Of a stretch of DNA of 64,000 nucleotides, positions 25,493 to 32,377 are shown in pieces. Both the position numbers and the translations under genes were made by a program. Source of the DNA: Mucilaginibacter aquaedulcis (GTDB taxonomy: Bacteria > Bacteroidota > Bacteroidia > Sphingobacteriales > Sphingobacteriaceae); the NCBI RefSeq assembly GCF_030409325.1, contig NZ_JAUFPR010000001.1, positions 124,001-188,000 of the forward strand, written 5' to 3'. The first letter of the stretch is position 1. Each line of letters begins with the position of its first letter. The notes under the pieces are model-generated. The model was not told the origin of the DNA, did no database searches, and was given only the letters and a program-made list of their open reading frames with translations.

Positions 25493-27406
25493 ATGAACCA
25501 GGTAATTGAACCATCAACCGTTCCGGGCTTTATACGTAATGTTGTAGCCAACATACACCCCGATAGTGAAACCTTTTTGCTTCACAAAGTAAAGGATACC
25601 TGGGTTGAGATAACTTACAGGCAGGCACTGGATAAAATAGACGCCATATCGGCTTGGTTCCTGCACATGGGTGTGCAAAAAGGCGACCGCCTTGCCCTGC
25701 TCATCGAGAACGGCCCCGATTATGTATACTATGACCAGGCCCTGCAACAGATTGGCGCCATAAATACTTCTATATATCCTACACTTACCGAAAACGAGAT
25801 TGAGTATATCCTGAATGATTCGGGCGCTAAAACTATTATAGCGGGTAATCCTTTCCTTTTTCGCAAAGTGCTGAAGGTGGCTAACAGCTGCGAATCGCTG
25901 ATCCGCATTATACCTGCATTTGAAGATTTTGAAAAATACACTGATAAACTTAACCTTAATGCCGGGGTTATTGGTTTTAACCAGTTAATAGCCGAAGGCT
26001 TAACCCTGGTTGATCAATATCACCTTGCCATTAATGCTGCCCGGGAGGCCATTTTAACAACTGATGTTTCCTGCCTTATTTATACATCGGGCACTACGGG
26101 TATACCAAAAGGTGTAATGCTTACGCACCACAATCTCACTCAAAACGTAATTAACAGCCTTATACAGATCCCTTTTATCGAAAAAACCGATCTGTTCTTG
26201 TCGTTCCTGCCGCTATCGCATGTTTTTGAGCGTACGGCTACTTATCATATATGCCTTTATAAAGGTTGCAGGATTGCGTTTGCTCAAAGCCTTGAACTAT
26301 TGGCCAAAAATATGGCCGAGGTTAAGCCAACCGTATTAAACTGTGTGCCCCGCCTGCTTGAACGTATTCATGACAGAGCCATCAAGAATGGCACATCGGC
26401 CGGAGGCGTAAAATCAAAAATATTTTTGTGGGCACTGGAAACCGGTAAAAAATTCCGCCTGGTTAAAGAAGCAGGCAAAACACCGGGGCTGATATTAAGC
26501 AGCCAGCAAAAATTGGCCGAAAAGCTGGTATTCAGCAAAATAAAAGAAAAAACCGGCGGGCGTTTAAAATTCATGGTATCGGGAGGTGGCGCGCTGCCCA
26601 AAAACATCGGTGAATTTTTTGGCGATCTGGGTATTATCATACTCGAAGGTTTCGGCCTTACCGAAACATCGCCGGTTATGGCTGTTACCGAGCATCACCG
26701 TGTAATTTACGGTACCGTTGGCCGCATAATACCCGGTATTGAAGTGGCTATACAAAATGTAGATAATCAACATATTTACACCATACAAACTCACGACTCG
26801 TTCAAGGAAGATCTGCAATCGGAAGAAGGTGAGATCATTGTTCGCGGGCATTGTGTTATGAAGGGCTACTGGAACAAACCCGAAGAAACAGCCACCGTTA
26901 TTGATAAGGATGGCTGGTTTCACACAGGCGATATCGGCCGTTTTTATCGCGGCAACCTGCAAATAACAGATCGCCTTAAAAACATGCTGGTAAACGCGTA
27001 CGGCAAAAACATTTACCCAACCCCGGTTGAGAACACCTACCTCAAGAGCCCCAAAATTGAGCAGATATTTTTAGTAGGCGATAAACGCGAATACATTACC
27101 GCCATTATCGTTCCTTCGCGCGAAACCATGCAGGAAACTTTTGGTCTTAAAGATGCCTTTTTTGAACAGCCCGACGTTTTTATAGAAGACAAAGAACTGG
27201 TTGACTGGATTGGTCAGGACCTGCGCAAACTTAGCAACGAACTGGCCAAGTTTGAACGTATAAAAGCCTTCAAGGTAAAACGCAACCCTTTCAGCATGGA
27301 CGATGGCGAGATAACCCCTACCATGAAAGCCAAACGCAAGGTAATTGAAAAGAAATACGCCGCCGATATTGACGCGATGTACCTGCAAGAAACAGAGGCG
27401 GATTGA
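25493..27406 (+). CDS. Long-chain acyl-CoA synthetase (AMP-forming, FadD/FAA1-like)
   Basis: 637-residue ANL-superfamily enzyme that activates fatty acids to acyl-CoA via acyl-AMP. The AMP-binding P-loop reads YTSGTTGIPKGVMLTH, followed by SFLPLSHVFERTA, the adenine/substrate motif GFGLTETSPV and GWFHTGDIGRF. The C-terminal KMKAKRKVIEKKY segment supplies the adenylation Lys. The architecture (bacterial and eukaryotic FAA1-like, no transmembrane segment) suggests a cytosolic or membrane-associated enzyme for exogenous or recycled fatty acids. Single gene; downstream lies a large block of nested repeats. Confidence 0.94.
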   Translation: MNQVIEPSTVPGFIRNVVANIHPDSETFLLHKVKDTWVEITYRQALDKIDAISAWFLHMGVQKGDRLALLIENGPDYVYYDQALQQIGAINTSIYPTLTENEIEYILNDSGAKTIIAGNPFLFRKVLKVANSCESLIRIIPAFEDFEKYTDKLNLNAGVIGFNQLIAEGLTLVDQYHLAINAAREAILTTDVSCLIYTSGTTGIPKGVMLTHHNLTQNVINSLIQIPFIEKTDLFLSFLPLSHVFERTATYHICLYKGCRIAFAQSLELLAKNMAEVKPTVLNCVPRLLERIHDRAIKNGTSAGGVKSKIFLWALETGKKFRLVKEAGKTPGLILSSQQKLAEKLVFSKIKEKTGGRLKFMVSGGGALPKNIGEFFGDLGIIILEGFGLTETSPVMAVTEHHRVIYGTVGRIIPGIEVAIQNVDNQHIYTIQTHDSFKEDLQSEEGEIIVRGHCVMKGYWNKPEETATVIDKDGWFHTGDIGRFYRGNLQITDRLKNMLVNAYGKNIYPTPVENTYLKSPKIEQIFLVGDKREYITAIIVPSRETMQETFGLKDAFFEQPDVFIEDKELVDWIGQDLRKLSNELAKFERIKAFKVKRNPFSMDDGEITPTMKAKRKVIEKKYAADIDAMYLQETEAD

Positions 27407-27409
27407 CTG

Positions 27410-27690
27410 TGATTCTTGATTAATTGCGGTGATTTTGACCGCTGATTATTTTTTGATTTTAATGATTGCTTTGATTTCCACCGCGCCATGCAAGGTATGA
27501 AACAAAAGCCCCCTCTAAATCTCCCCCGAAAGGGGAGACTTCAAAGTATTTTAAAGCCCTCTCCTTTGGAGAGGGTTGGGTGAGGCTAAATCGCAATGAT
27601 ACATTAGAAGTCTTAGGAACAAATCAACGCAATCACAAAAATCAAATAATCAACGGTCAAAATCAGTTTAATCAAAAAAATCAACGGCCA
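27410..27690. repeat. Nested inverted repeats (ATCAACGGTCA outer family)
   Basis: The left arm (about 27410-27483) contains TTGACCGCTGATTATTTTTT and related GATTGATT words. The right arm (about 27605-27690) contains AATCAACGGTCAAAATC and AATCAACGGCCAA. A complete CCCCTAAAGGGG-type element (27508-27592) sits in the middle. The same outer family occurs at 54830-55073, there with a different element in its centre. This fills the 305-bp gap between the acyl-CoA synthetase and DUF763 genes. Confidence 0.7.
27508..27592. repeat. CCCCCTAAAGGGGG-family element, double stem-loop form
   Basis: AGCCCCCTCTAAATCTCCCC starts the element. One stem-loop is CTCCCCCGAAAGGGGAG and a second is CCCTCTCCTTTGGAGAGGG, ending GGGTTGGGTGAGGCT. 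It is the reverse complement, with small changes, of the element at 42160-42250 between hisG and hisD. It sits inside an ATCAACGGTCA repeat. Confidence 0.8.
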
Positions 27691-27698
27691 ATATTTAC

Positions 27699-27706
27699 TA
27701 ACTTTG
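27699..27706 (+). promoter_or_regulatory. -7 box (TAACTTTG) of the DUF763 gene
   Basis: TAACTTTG fits TAnnTTTG and ends 5 bp before the ATG at 27712, so the transcript would be leaderless or nearly so, as at the helicase gene (6063-6070). Confidence 0.5.
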
Positions 27707-27711
27707 TTAGC

Positions 27712-28914
27712 ATGAAACGATCAGGAAGTGCCGATTTGCCTTTACATTACGGTTATGTGCCGCAATGGCTTGCCGAACGTATGGCTAAGTTAGGTCTTGC
27801 CGTGGTTGAAAACATCGTGATCGATTATGGCAAAGATGAAGTACTGCGCCGCCTGAGCGATCCTTTCTGGTTTCAAAGTCTGGGTGCAGTTATGGGGATG
27901 GACTGGCATTCGTCGGGTATTACCACCTCGGTTATGGGAGCCTTGAAACGGGCTATCAACCCGCACAGCCGAGAACTGGGTATTTATATTTGCGGCGGCA
28001 AGGGCAAGCACTCCAAGCAAACCCCTGCCGAACTCCTTAAAATAAGCGAACAAACCGGCCTCGATGGCCACCACCTGGTAAAATGCAGTAAATTAAGCGC
28101 CAAGGTTGATAACACCGCCATTCAGGATGGCTTTCAACTGTATACCCACAACTTTATCCTGAGCGATAGTGGCAAATGGGCAGTGGTACAGCAAGGCATG
28201 AGCGATGCCAGCAGTACGGCACGCCGCTATCACTGGCATTCAGAACAGCTTACATCGTTTGTTAATGATCCGCATACATTTATATACGGCCAAAATCATG
28301 GATTGATCCTCAACATGACCGATACGCAGGCCGATACATCCCGAAACGGAGTAATGCAGATAGCTGCCGAAAATCCTGAACATATGCTCAGGGAGATCAA
28401 CAAACTGGTGATGCCCAATAACCACCAGGTAACAGCTAAAGATGTGGACCTGAAACGGCTTGGCACCGTGTTGTGGCTGGCCCACGAAAAACAACCCGCC
28501 GACTTTGAGGAACTGCTATTACTGCAAGGTTTGGGCCCCAGAACGCTCCAATCGCTTGCCTTGGTTAGCGAGGTGATTCATGGTACACCATCCCGGTTTA
28601 AGGATCCGGCCCGGTTCTCCTTCGCGCATGGCGGTAAGGACGGTGCCCCTTTCCCCGTACCTACCAAAGTTTATGACGAAACCATCAATACCCTGCAAAA
28701 CGCGGTATACAAGGCCAAGCTGGGGCAATCTGAAAAAAATGAAGCCATAAAACGCCTGCACCAGGTTGCCGTAAATGCCGAAAAGGACTTTACCCCCAAC
28801 ACCAATTTTGATGAGGTTGTAGCTATAGAGCGTGAAAACTCTTGGAAGCATGGCGGGCGTACCGTTTTTGGAAAAGAAAAGCCTCCTGTGCAGCAACAAC
28901 TGAAGTTATTTTAA
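27712..28914 (+). CDS. DUF763 domain protein, function unknown
   Basis: 400 residues from the ATG at 27712. The frame is open further upstream to 27580, but that part is repeat-derived (Asn/Gln-rich) and precedes the promoter box, so I exclude it. The protein carries the DUF763 hallmarks: RSGSADLPLHYGYVPQWLAE, MDWHSSGITTSVMGALKR, GKGKHSKQTPAEL and a helix-hairpin-helix-like LLLQGLGPRTLQSLALVSE. The last suggests DNA or nucleotide contact, but no activity is established for the family that I know of. No signal peptide or membrane segment. Its 3' end overlaps the convergent DUF4142 gene by 9 bp. Confidence 0.85.
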   Translation: MKRSGSADLPLHYGYVPQWLAERMAKLGLAVVENIVIDYGKDEVLRRLSDPFWFQSLGAVMGMDWHSSGITTSVMGALKRAINPHSRELGIYICGGKGKHSKQTPAELLKISEQTGLDGHHLVKCSKLSAKVDNTAIQDGFQLYTHNFILSDSGKWAVVQQGMSDASSTARRYHWHSEQLTSFVNDPHTFIYGQNHGLILNMTDTQADTSRNGVMQIAAENPEHMLREINKLVMPNNHQVTAKDVDLKRLGTVLWLAHEKQPADFEELLLLQGLGPRTLQSLALVSEVIHGTPSRFKDPARFSFAHGGKDGAPFPVPTKVYDETINTLQNAVYKAKLGQSEKNEAIKRLHQVAVNAEKDFTPNTNFDEVVAIERENSWKHGGRTVFGKEKPPVQQQLKLF

Positions 28915-29442
28915 AGCAGTGCTGATAGCCTTTGCCGAATCAAGCCGGGCGTGCAGCGCCGGGAGCATTTCTTTGGCAAAATCGGCTACGTTAACGTTCT
29001 TGTCCTGGCTTGCCGAGTTAAACAGCTCAATTTGCTGCTGGTGCTCACTAATCATTTCCTGCATGTATGCCTTATCAAATGTTATGGCATGTTTCTTCTC
29101 CAACACAGCTATGGTTTGCTGATGAAGAGTACTGATAGAATCTTCGGCAGTTACGAAGTTATCGGCCTGTAGCTTTTTTAAATCGGCGGCAAGTTTGGTA
29201 TAGTTGTTTATCATGTTTTTCCCAAACTGAACAACCTCCTGATTTTTTGAATTGGCAATTACCAAGCCCGAAGCTTTTACGGTAGTGAGGCTGGTTTCGG
29301 TAGCGTTTGTAAAAAACAATAAACCCTTATCATCAACCAAAGGCTTGTTATTATAATTATGGGCCCGCTTGTTGCTCTCACAGGCTTGCATCAATGTAAA
29401 GATTAATAAACCTAATAACACTCCTGTTTTTTGCAGCTTCAT
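28906..29442 (-). CDS. DUF4142 lipoprotein (ferritin-like helical protein)
   Basis: 178 residues with a lipoprotein signal, lipobox TLMQAC at about residues 16-21. The mature part is a four-helix DUF4142 domain: FFTNATETSLTTVKASGLVI, KNQEVVQFGKNMINNYTKL, HQQTIAVLEKKHAITFDKAY and MISEHQQQIELFNSAS. Members are periplasmic or outer membrane proteins, often stress-linked, with no assigned reaction. It is divergent from the arsR gene across a 175-bp region and overlaps the DUF763 gene tail to tail. Confidence 0.85.
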   Translation of the reverse strand: MKLQKTGVLLGLLIFTLMQACESNKRAHNYNNKPLVDDKGLLFFTNATETSLTTVKASGLVIANSKNQEVVQFGKNMINNYTKLAADLKKLQADNFVTAEDSISTLHQQTIAVLEKKHAITFDKAYMQEMISEHQQQIELFNSASQDKNVNVADFAKEMLPALHARLDSAKAISTALK

Positions 29443-29555
29443 TTACAATTTGTTTACGTTTTCTTTTTATCTAACAAAAATTACTTGTTCTGGTTTAGCA
29501 AAGCCTGATAATAATGTCAGACTATCCTATCGTAAATAATTTATATTTCCTATTG

Positions 29556-29603
29556 TGTAACCAAAAGGTTTCATATATATTTGTAACCAAAAGGTTTCAT
29601 ATA
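29556..29603 (+). promoter_or_regulatory. ArsR-type promoter with two direct-repeat operators around the -7 box
   Basis: GTAACCAAAAGGTTTCATAT occurs twice (29557-29576 and 29583-29602), 26 bp apart. Each copy contains the inverted repeat AACC-AAAA-GGTT. The -7 box TATATTTG (29576-29583) lies between them, touching both, and TTG at 29553-29555 sits 20 bp upstream as a possible -33. A repressor bound to both copies would block the promoter, so autorepression by the adjacent ArsR protein is likely. Confidence 0.7.
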
Positions 29604-29617
29604 GCCTTTTATGACCA

Positions 29618-29965
29618 ATGAGCAGAGATATTTTTAAAGCCATAGCCGACCCAACCCGCCGGGAGATCATTAACCTGATTGCCCATCAAAGTATGAATTT
29701 AAATGCCGTAGCCGATAATTTTGAGATGAGCCGCCCGGCAGTATCTAAACACATTAAAATATTAACCTCCTGCGGTTTGCTGGTGATTAAACAACAAGGC
29801 CGCGAGCGCTTTTGCCATGCCGACCTCAGGCAATTGAAAGAAGTAACCGACTGGGCCGAGCAATACCGCAGGTTCTGGAGCCAAAAGCTGGATGCATTGG
29901 GCCATTTTCTCGATCAGGAACAACAATCAACCGATAATATTAACCGTAAAAATGAAAAATTATGA
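29618..29965 (+). CDS. ArsR-family transcriptional regulator
   Basis: 115-residue winged-helix protein. It opens with DIFKAIADPTRREIINLI, has the recognition helix region MSRPAVSKHIKILTSCGLL and the wing QGRERFCHADL. The metal-binding Cys pair of classical ArsR (ELCVCDL) is absent. This is the type regularly coupled to SRPBCC/AHSA1 proteins, and its stop overlaps the next start as ATGA (29962-29965). It probably represses its own operon through the paired operators at 29556-29603. The inducer is unknown, perhaps a small hydrophobic ligand bound by the SRPBCC partner. Confidence 0.92.
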   Translation: MSRDIFKAIADPTRREIINLIAHQSMNLNAVADNFEMSRPAVSKHIKILTSCGLLVIKQQGRERFCHADLRQLKEVTDWAEQYRRFWSQKLDALGHFLDQEQQSTDNINRKNEKL

Positions 29966-30384
29966 GCGCACAACCTTTTGTGATCGACCGTATTTACAAC
30001 GCTCCTGCTGATAGGGTTTGGCAGGCTATTACCGACAATAATAAAATGAAGGAATGGTATTTTGACCTTCCTGATTTTAAACCCGTAGTTGGCTTTGAGT
30101 TTACCTTTAATGGTGGAAGCAAAGAAAAAACTTATGTGCATAAATGTCGCGTAACCGAGGTTATTGAAGGCAAAAAACTATCCCACACATGGACCTATGA
30201 GGGCTATGACGGCTATTCGGAAGTTACATGGGAGCTTTTCCCGCAGGGAGATAAAACAAAGGTGGTACTTACTCATACTGGTTTGGAAACCTTCCCGCCA
30301 TTAAAAGATTTTGCTATAGAAAGCTTTACCAAAGGCTGGACTCATATTGTTGGCACTTCGTTAAAAGAGTATGTAGAGAAATAA
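29962..30384 (+). CDS. SRPBCC (AHSA1-like) domain protein 1
   Basis: 140-residue protein of the START/Bet v 1 fold, AHSA1-type: VIDRIYNAPADRVWQAITDN at the N-terminus, WYFDLPDFKPVVGFEFTF in the first beta-strands and LKDFAIESFTKGWTHIVGT in the C-terminal helix. Such proteins form a helix-grip cavity for hydrophobic ligands. The start overlaps the arsR stop, so translation is coupled. A strong terminator (30416-30450) follows, separating it from its paralogue. Confidence 0.9.
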   Translation: MSAQPFVIDRIYNAPADRVWQAITDNNKMKEWYFDLPDFKPVVGFEFTFNGGSKEKTYVHKCRVTEVIEGKKLSHTWTYEGYDGYSEVTWELFPQGDKTKVVLTHTGLETFPPLKDFAIESFTKGWTHIVGTSLKEYVEK

Positions 30385-30415
30385 AAGGTTAATTATAAAT
30401 AACAATAGAATTATC

Positions 30416-30450
30416 ACCTGTCCCATACTCAAAAGTGTGGGTCAGGTTTT
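30416..30450 (+). terminator. Intrinsic terminator between the two SRPBCC genes
   Basis: ACCTGTCCCATACT (30416-30429) pairs with AGTGTGGGTCAGGT (30434-30447) around the loop CAAA, with only small mismatches, and TTTT follows. It lies 30 bp after the first SRPBCC gene and 15 bp before the ATG of the second, so it may also modulate expression of the second. Confidence 0.75.
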
Positions 30451-30464
30451 AAAATCATAAAATT

Positions 30465-30920
30465 ATGGAAACAAAACCTCTTGTAACAGAACGCATTTAT
30501 GATGCTCCCGCCAATAGGATATGGAAAGCCATTACCGATAATAACGACATGAAACATTGGTATTTTGATATTGAAGGTTTTATGCCGGTAGTTGGTTTCG
30601 AGTTTCAGTTTTGGGGTAAGGTTGATGATCGTGAGTTTTTACATATTTGTCAGGTAACCGAGGTGGTAAACGGCCAAAAGCTATCATATACTATGACGTT
30701 CAACAATTTTAGTGATGCTGATTATGCTCCTGTTAAAACTGAAGTATGTTTTGAACTAAATCCTATGGGCGAAAACCAAACCAGGCTAAAAGTAACACAC
30801 ACGGGGCTGGAAAATTTCCCCGAAAACTTAAAACATTTTACAGGAAATGACTTTATAAAAGGCTGGGGCACTTTATTAGATAATTCATTAAAACAATATC
30901 TGAAAAAAGCGCTGGTATAA
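30465..30920 (+). CDS. SRPBCC (AHSA1-like) domain protein 2
   Basis: 151-residue paralogue of the upstream protein. Shared features are LVTERIYDAPANRIWKAITD, WYFDIEGFMPVVGFEFQFWG and FTGNDFIKGWGTLLDNSLKQ. It differs by an acidic insertion near residue 85 (FSDADYAPVKTE). A tandem duplication of the preceding gene is likely. It is separated from it by a terminator hairpin and followed 32 bp later by the Crp-like regulator. Ligand unknown. Confidence 0.88.
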   Translation: METKPLVTERIYDAPANRIWKAITDNNDMKHWYFDIEGFMPVVGFEFQFWGKVDDREFLHICQVTEVVNGQKLSYTMTFNNFSDADYAPVKTEVCFELNPMGENQTRLKVTHTGLENFPENLKHFTGNDFIKGWGTLLDNSLKQYLKKALV

Positions 30921-30952
30921 TTATTTGATCATTATCTTCGAGGTTCTAAAAT

Positions 30953-31525
30953 ATGTTGAGCAACCTTACAGACCATATTAAAAAATTCATTGAACTCAGC
31001 GATGCCGATATAGAATTAATCCGTTTGGCTGTTACAGTAAAATCCGTTAAAAAGAAGGTATTTTTGCTTGAACCTAATCACATCTGTAAGGACATATATT
31101 TTGTAAGCAAAGGCTGCCTGCGCCTTTATTTCATCAATAAAAAGCTTAACGAACAAATAACCCAGTTTGCTATTGAAAACTGGTGGTTGAGCGATTATTT
31201 CGGCCTCGAGAGCGGAAAACCATCTAACTATTACATACAGGCGGTGGAAAATTCAGAGATCATCAGCATTAGCAAAAACAAACTGGAGGAGCTTTTTGAA
31301 AAAGTGCCCCGACTGGAGCGTTACTTCCGCATAGTGCAACAACGGGCCTTTACCGCCGCTCAAAAACGAATTGAATATATTTACAGCCTTAGCGACGAGG
31401 AACGTTACCGGCATTTCAGTTCCCTTTTTCCGGAGTTTATGCAGCGTATTCCGCAATATATGCTGGCATCATACCTGGGTTTTACCCCGCAGTTCATGAG
31501 TAAGATCAGGGCGAAAAAAATTTAG
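30953..31525 (+). CDS. Crp/Fnr-family transcriptional regulator
   Basis: 190 residues. The cyclic-nucleotide-binding beta-roll covers about residues 10-115 (KKVFLLEPNHICKDIYFVSKG, then QITQFAIENWWLSDYFGLES). The dimer helix is VPRLERYFRIVQQRAFTAAQ, and a short C-terminal HTH has MLASYLGFTPQFMSKIRAKK. The phosphate-binding Arg pattern of true cAMP receptors is not evident, as in many Bacteroidota members, so the effector is open. TATCTTCG (30933-30940), a variant -7 box, lies just upstream of the ATG. Confidence 0.88.
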   Translation: MLSNLTDHIKKFIELSDADIELIRLAVTVKSVKKKVFLLEPNHICKDIYFVSKGCLRLYFINKKLNEQITQFAIENWWLSDYFGLESGKPSNYYIQAVENSEIISISKNKLEELFEKVPRLERYFRIVQQRAFTAAQKRIEYIYSLSDEERYRHFSSLFPEFMQRIPQYMLASYLGFTPQFMSKIRAKKI

Positions 31526-31607
31526 CACCCCCTGTTTTCTTAATCTTGATTCATTTTTTGAGGCCTGTTTTGTCCCGACCTTTGGGTATAACAAAAACGA
31601 TAAAAAA

Positions 31608-32045
31608 ATGAAACCAAGAGTTGTAATCCCAAAAGTAGAGCCAGATGCATACAAAGCCATGTTAGGTTTTGAATCTTATTTAGAAAAAAGTGCTTTAACA
31701 AAAACTCATAAAGAACTTATAAAAATACGTGCCTCCCAAATAAATGGCTGTGCTTACTGTATTGACATGCACACCAAAGATGCCCGCAAAGCCGGCGAAA
31801 CAGAACAACGCATTTATGCGCTGAACGCCTGGAGAGAAACTCCTTTCTTTACTGAAGAAGAACAAGCCATACTGGCCCTTACCGAAGAAATAACATTGAT
31901 ACAAAACCACGTATCTGAAAAAACTTATGAAGCAGCCGCTGCTGTTTTAGATGAGAAATACCTTGCTCAGGTAATCATGGCCATTATTGCCATTAACGCC
32001 TGGAACCGCATAGGTATTGCTACAGGCATGCAGCCTGCATTATAA
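31608..32045 (+). CDS. Carboxymuconolactone decarboxylase/AhpD-like protein
   Basis: 145 residues of the AhpD-like all-helical fold. The redox motif CAYCIDMHTKDARKAG (Cys-x-x-Cys-x-x-x-His) and the upstream Lys/Ile-rich helix (KELIKIRASQINGC) are intact, as is VIMAIIAINAWNRIGIATG at the C-terminus. Family members act as peroxidase partners or alkylhydroperoxidases. It follows the Crp-like regulator by 82 bp; the pairing of such a regulator with a CMD gene is common in this phylum, which suggests an oxidative or electrophile response. Confidence 0.9.
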   Translation: MKPRVVIPKVEPDAYKAMLGFESYLEKSALTKTHKELIKIRASQINGCAYCIDMHTKDARKAGETEQRIYALNAWRETPFFTEEEQAILALTEEITLIQNHVSEKTYEAAAAVLDEKYLAQVIMAIIAINAWNRIGIATGMQPAL

Positions 32046-32050
32046 AAACA

Positions 32051-32137
32051 TGTCGTTTCGGTCATTGGGAGAAATCTTAAACGAAGAATGAGTTTAATGT
32101 ATAAGATTTCTCACTCGTACCTCGTATCGAAATGACA
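32051..32137. repeat. Inverted repeat, GTCATTTCGACC/GAGAAATCTT family, copy 1
   Basis: The left arm TGTCGTTTCGGTCATTGGGA with GAGAAATCTTA pairs with TAAGATTTCTCAC...GTATCGAAATGACA (to 32137). It is a diverged sister of 32208-32294, placed as a direct neighbour. Confidence 0.7.
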
Positions 32138-32159
32138 ATTCTTTATTATCATTAACAAT

Positions 32160-32198
32160 AGAAAAAGCGGGGCTCTTAAGAAGAGCGTCGCTTTTTCT
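32160..32198. terminator. Hairpin between two repeat copies, probable terminator
   Basis: AGAAAAAGCG and CGCTTTTTCT form a perfect 10-bp outer stem, with CTCTT/AAGAG pairing inside. T-rich flanks occur on both strands. It probably ends plus-strand transcripts from the CMD gene. Confidence 0.6.
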
Positions 32199-32207
32199 GT
32201 TTCGGGT

Positions 32208-32294
32208 TGTCATTTCGACCAAAGGGAGAAATCTTCTAAGCCCTGAATGTTGCACGTATAAGATTTCTCATTCTTATCTCGTATCTAAATGACA
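32208..32294. repeat. Inverted repeat, GTCATTTCGACC/GAGAAATCTT family, copy 2
   Basis: TGTCATTTCGACCAAAGGGA with GAGAAATCTT (32208-32235) pairs with AAGATTTCTCATTC...GTATCTAAATGACA (32260-32294). Same family and orientation as 32051-32137. Confidence 0.7.
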
Positions 32295-32310
32295 TCAAGG
32301 TATTAACAAA

Positions 32311-32343
32311 AAAAGCCGGGTCTTTTTAAAGAGCCCGGCTTTT
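32311..32343 (-). terminator. Intrinsic terminator of gltBD
   Basis: AAAAGCCGGG (32311-32320) pairs with CCCGGCTTTT (32334-32343), with TCTTT/AAAGA extending inside. On the minus strand a run of T follows. It lies 35 bp after the gltD stop. Confidence 0.85.
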
Positions 32344-32377
32344 GGATTTTGGATTTATAATTTAATTAGAACACTGA

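Larger units (their letters stand above)
32046..32377. other. Repeat- and terminator-filled gap between convergent genes
   Basis: 332 bp without a gene. It holds, in order, an inverted repeat (32051-32137), a terminator-like hairpin (32160-32198), a second copy of the inverted repeat (32208-32294) and the gltBD terminator (32311-32343). No reading frame of interest is present. Confidence 0.7.

Noticed and set aside
27580..27711. Upstream extension of the DUF763 protein
   Set aside because: Encoded by repeat sequence, Asn/Gln-rich and located before the likely promoter box; the family starts near RSGSADLPLHYG.
29556..29603. Two direct repeats with a short spacer as a minimal CRISPR
   Set aside because: Only two copies, spaced by 4-6 bp and overlapping a promoter box right before an arsR gene; an operator pair explains them better.
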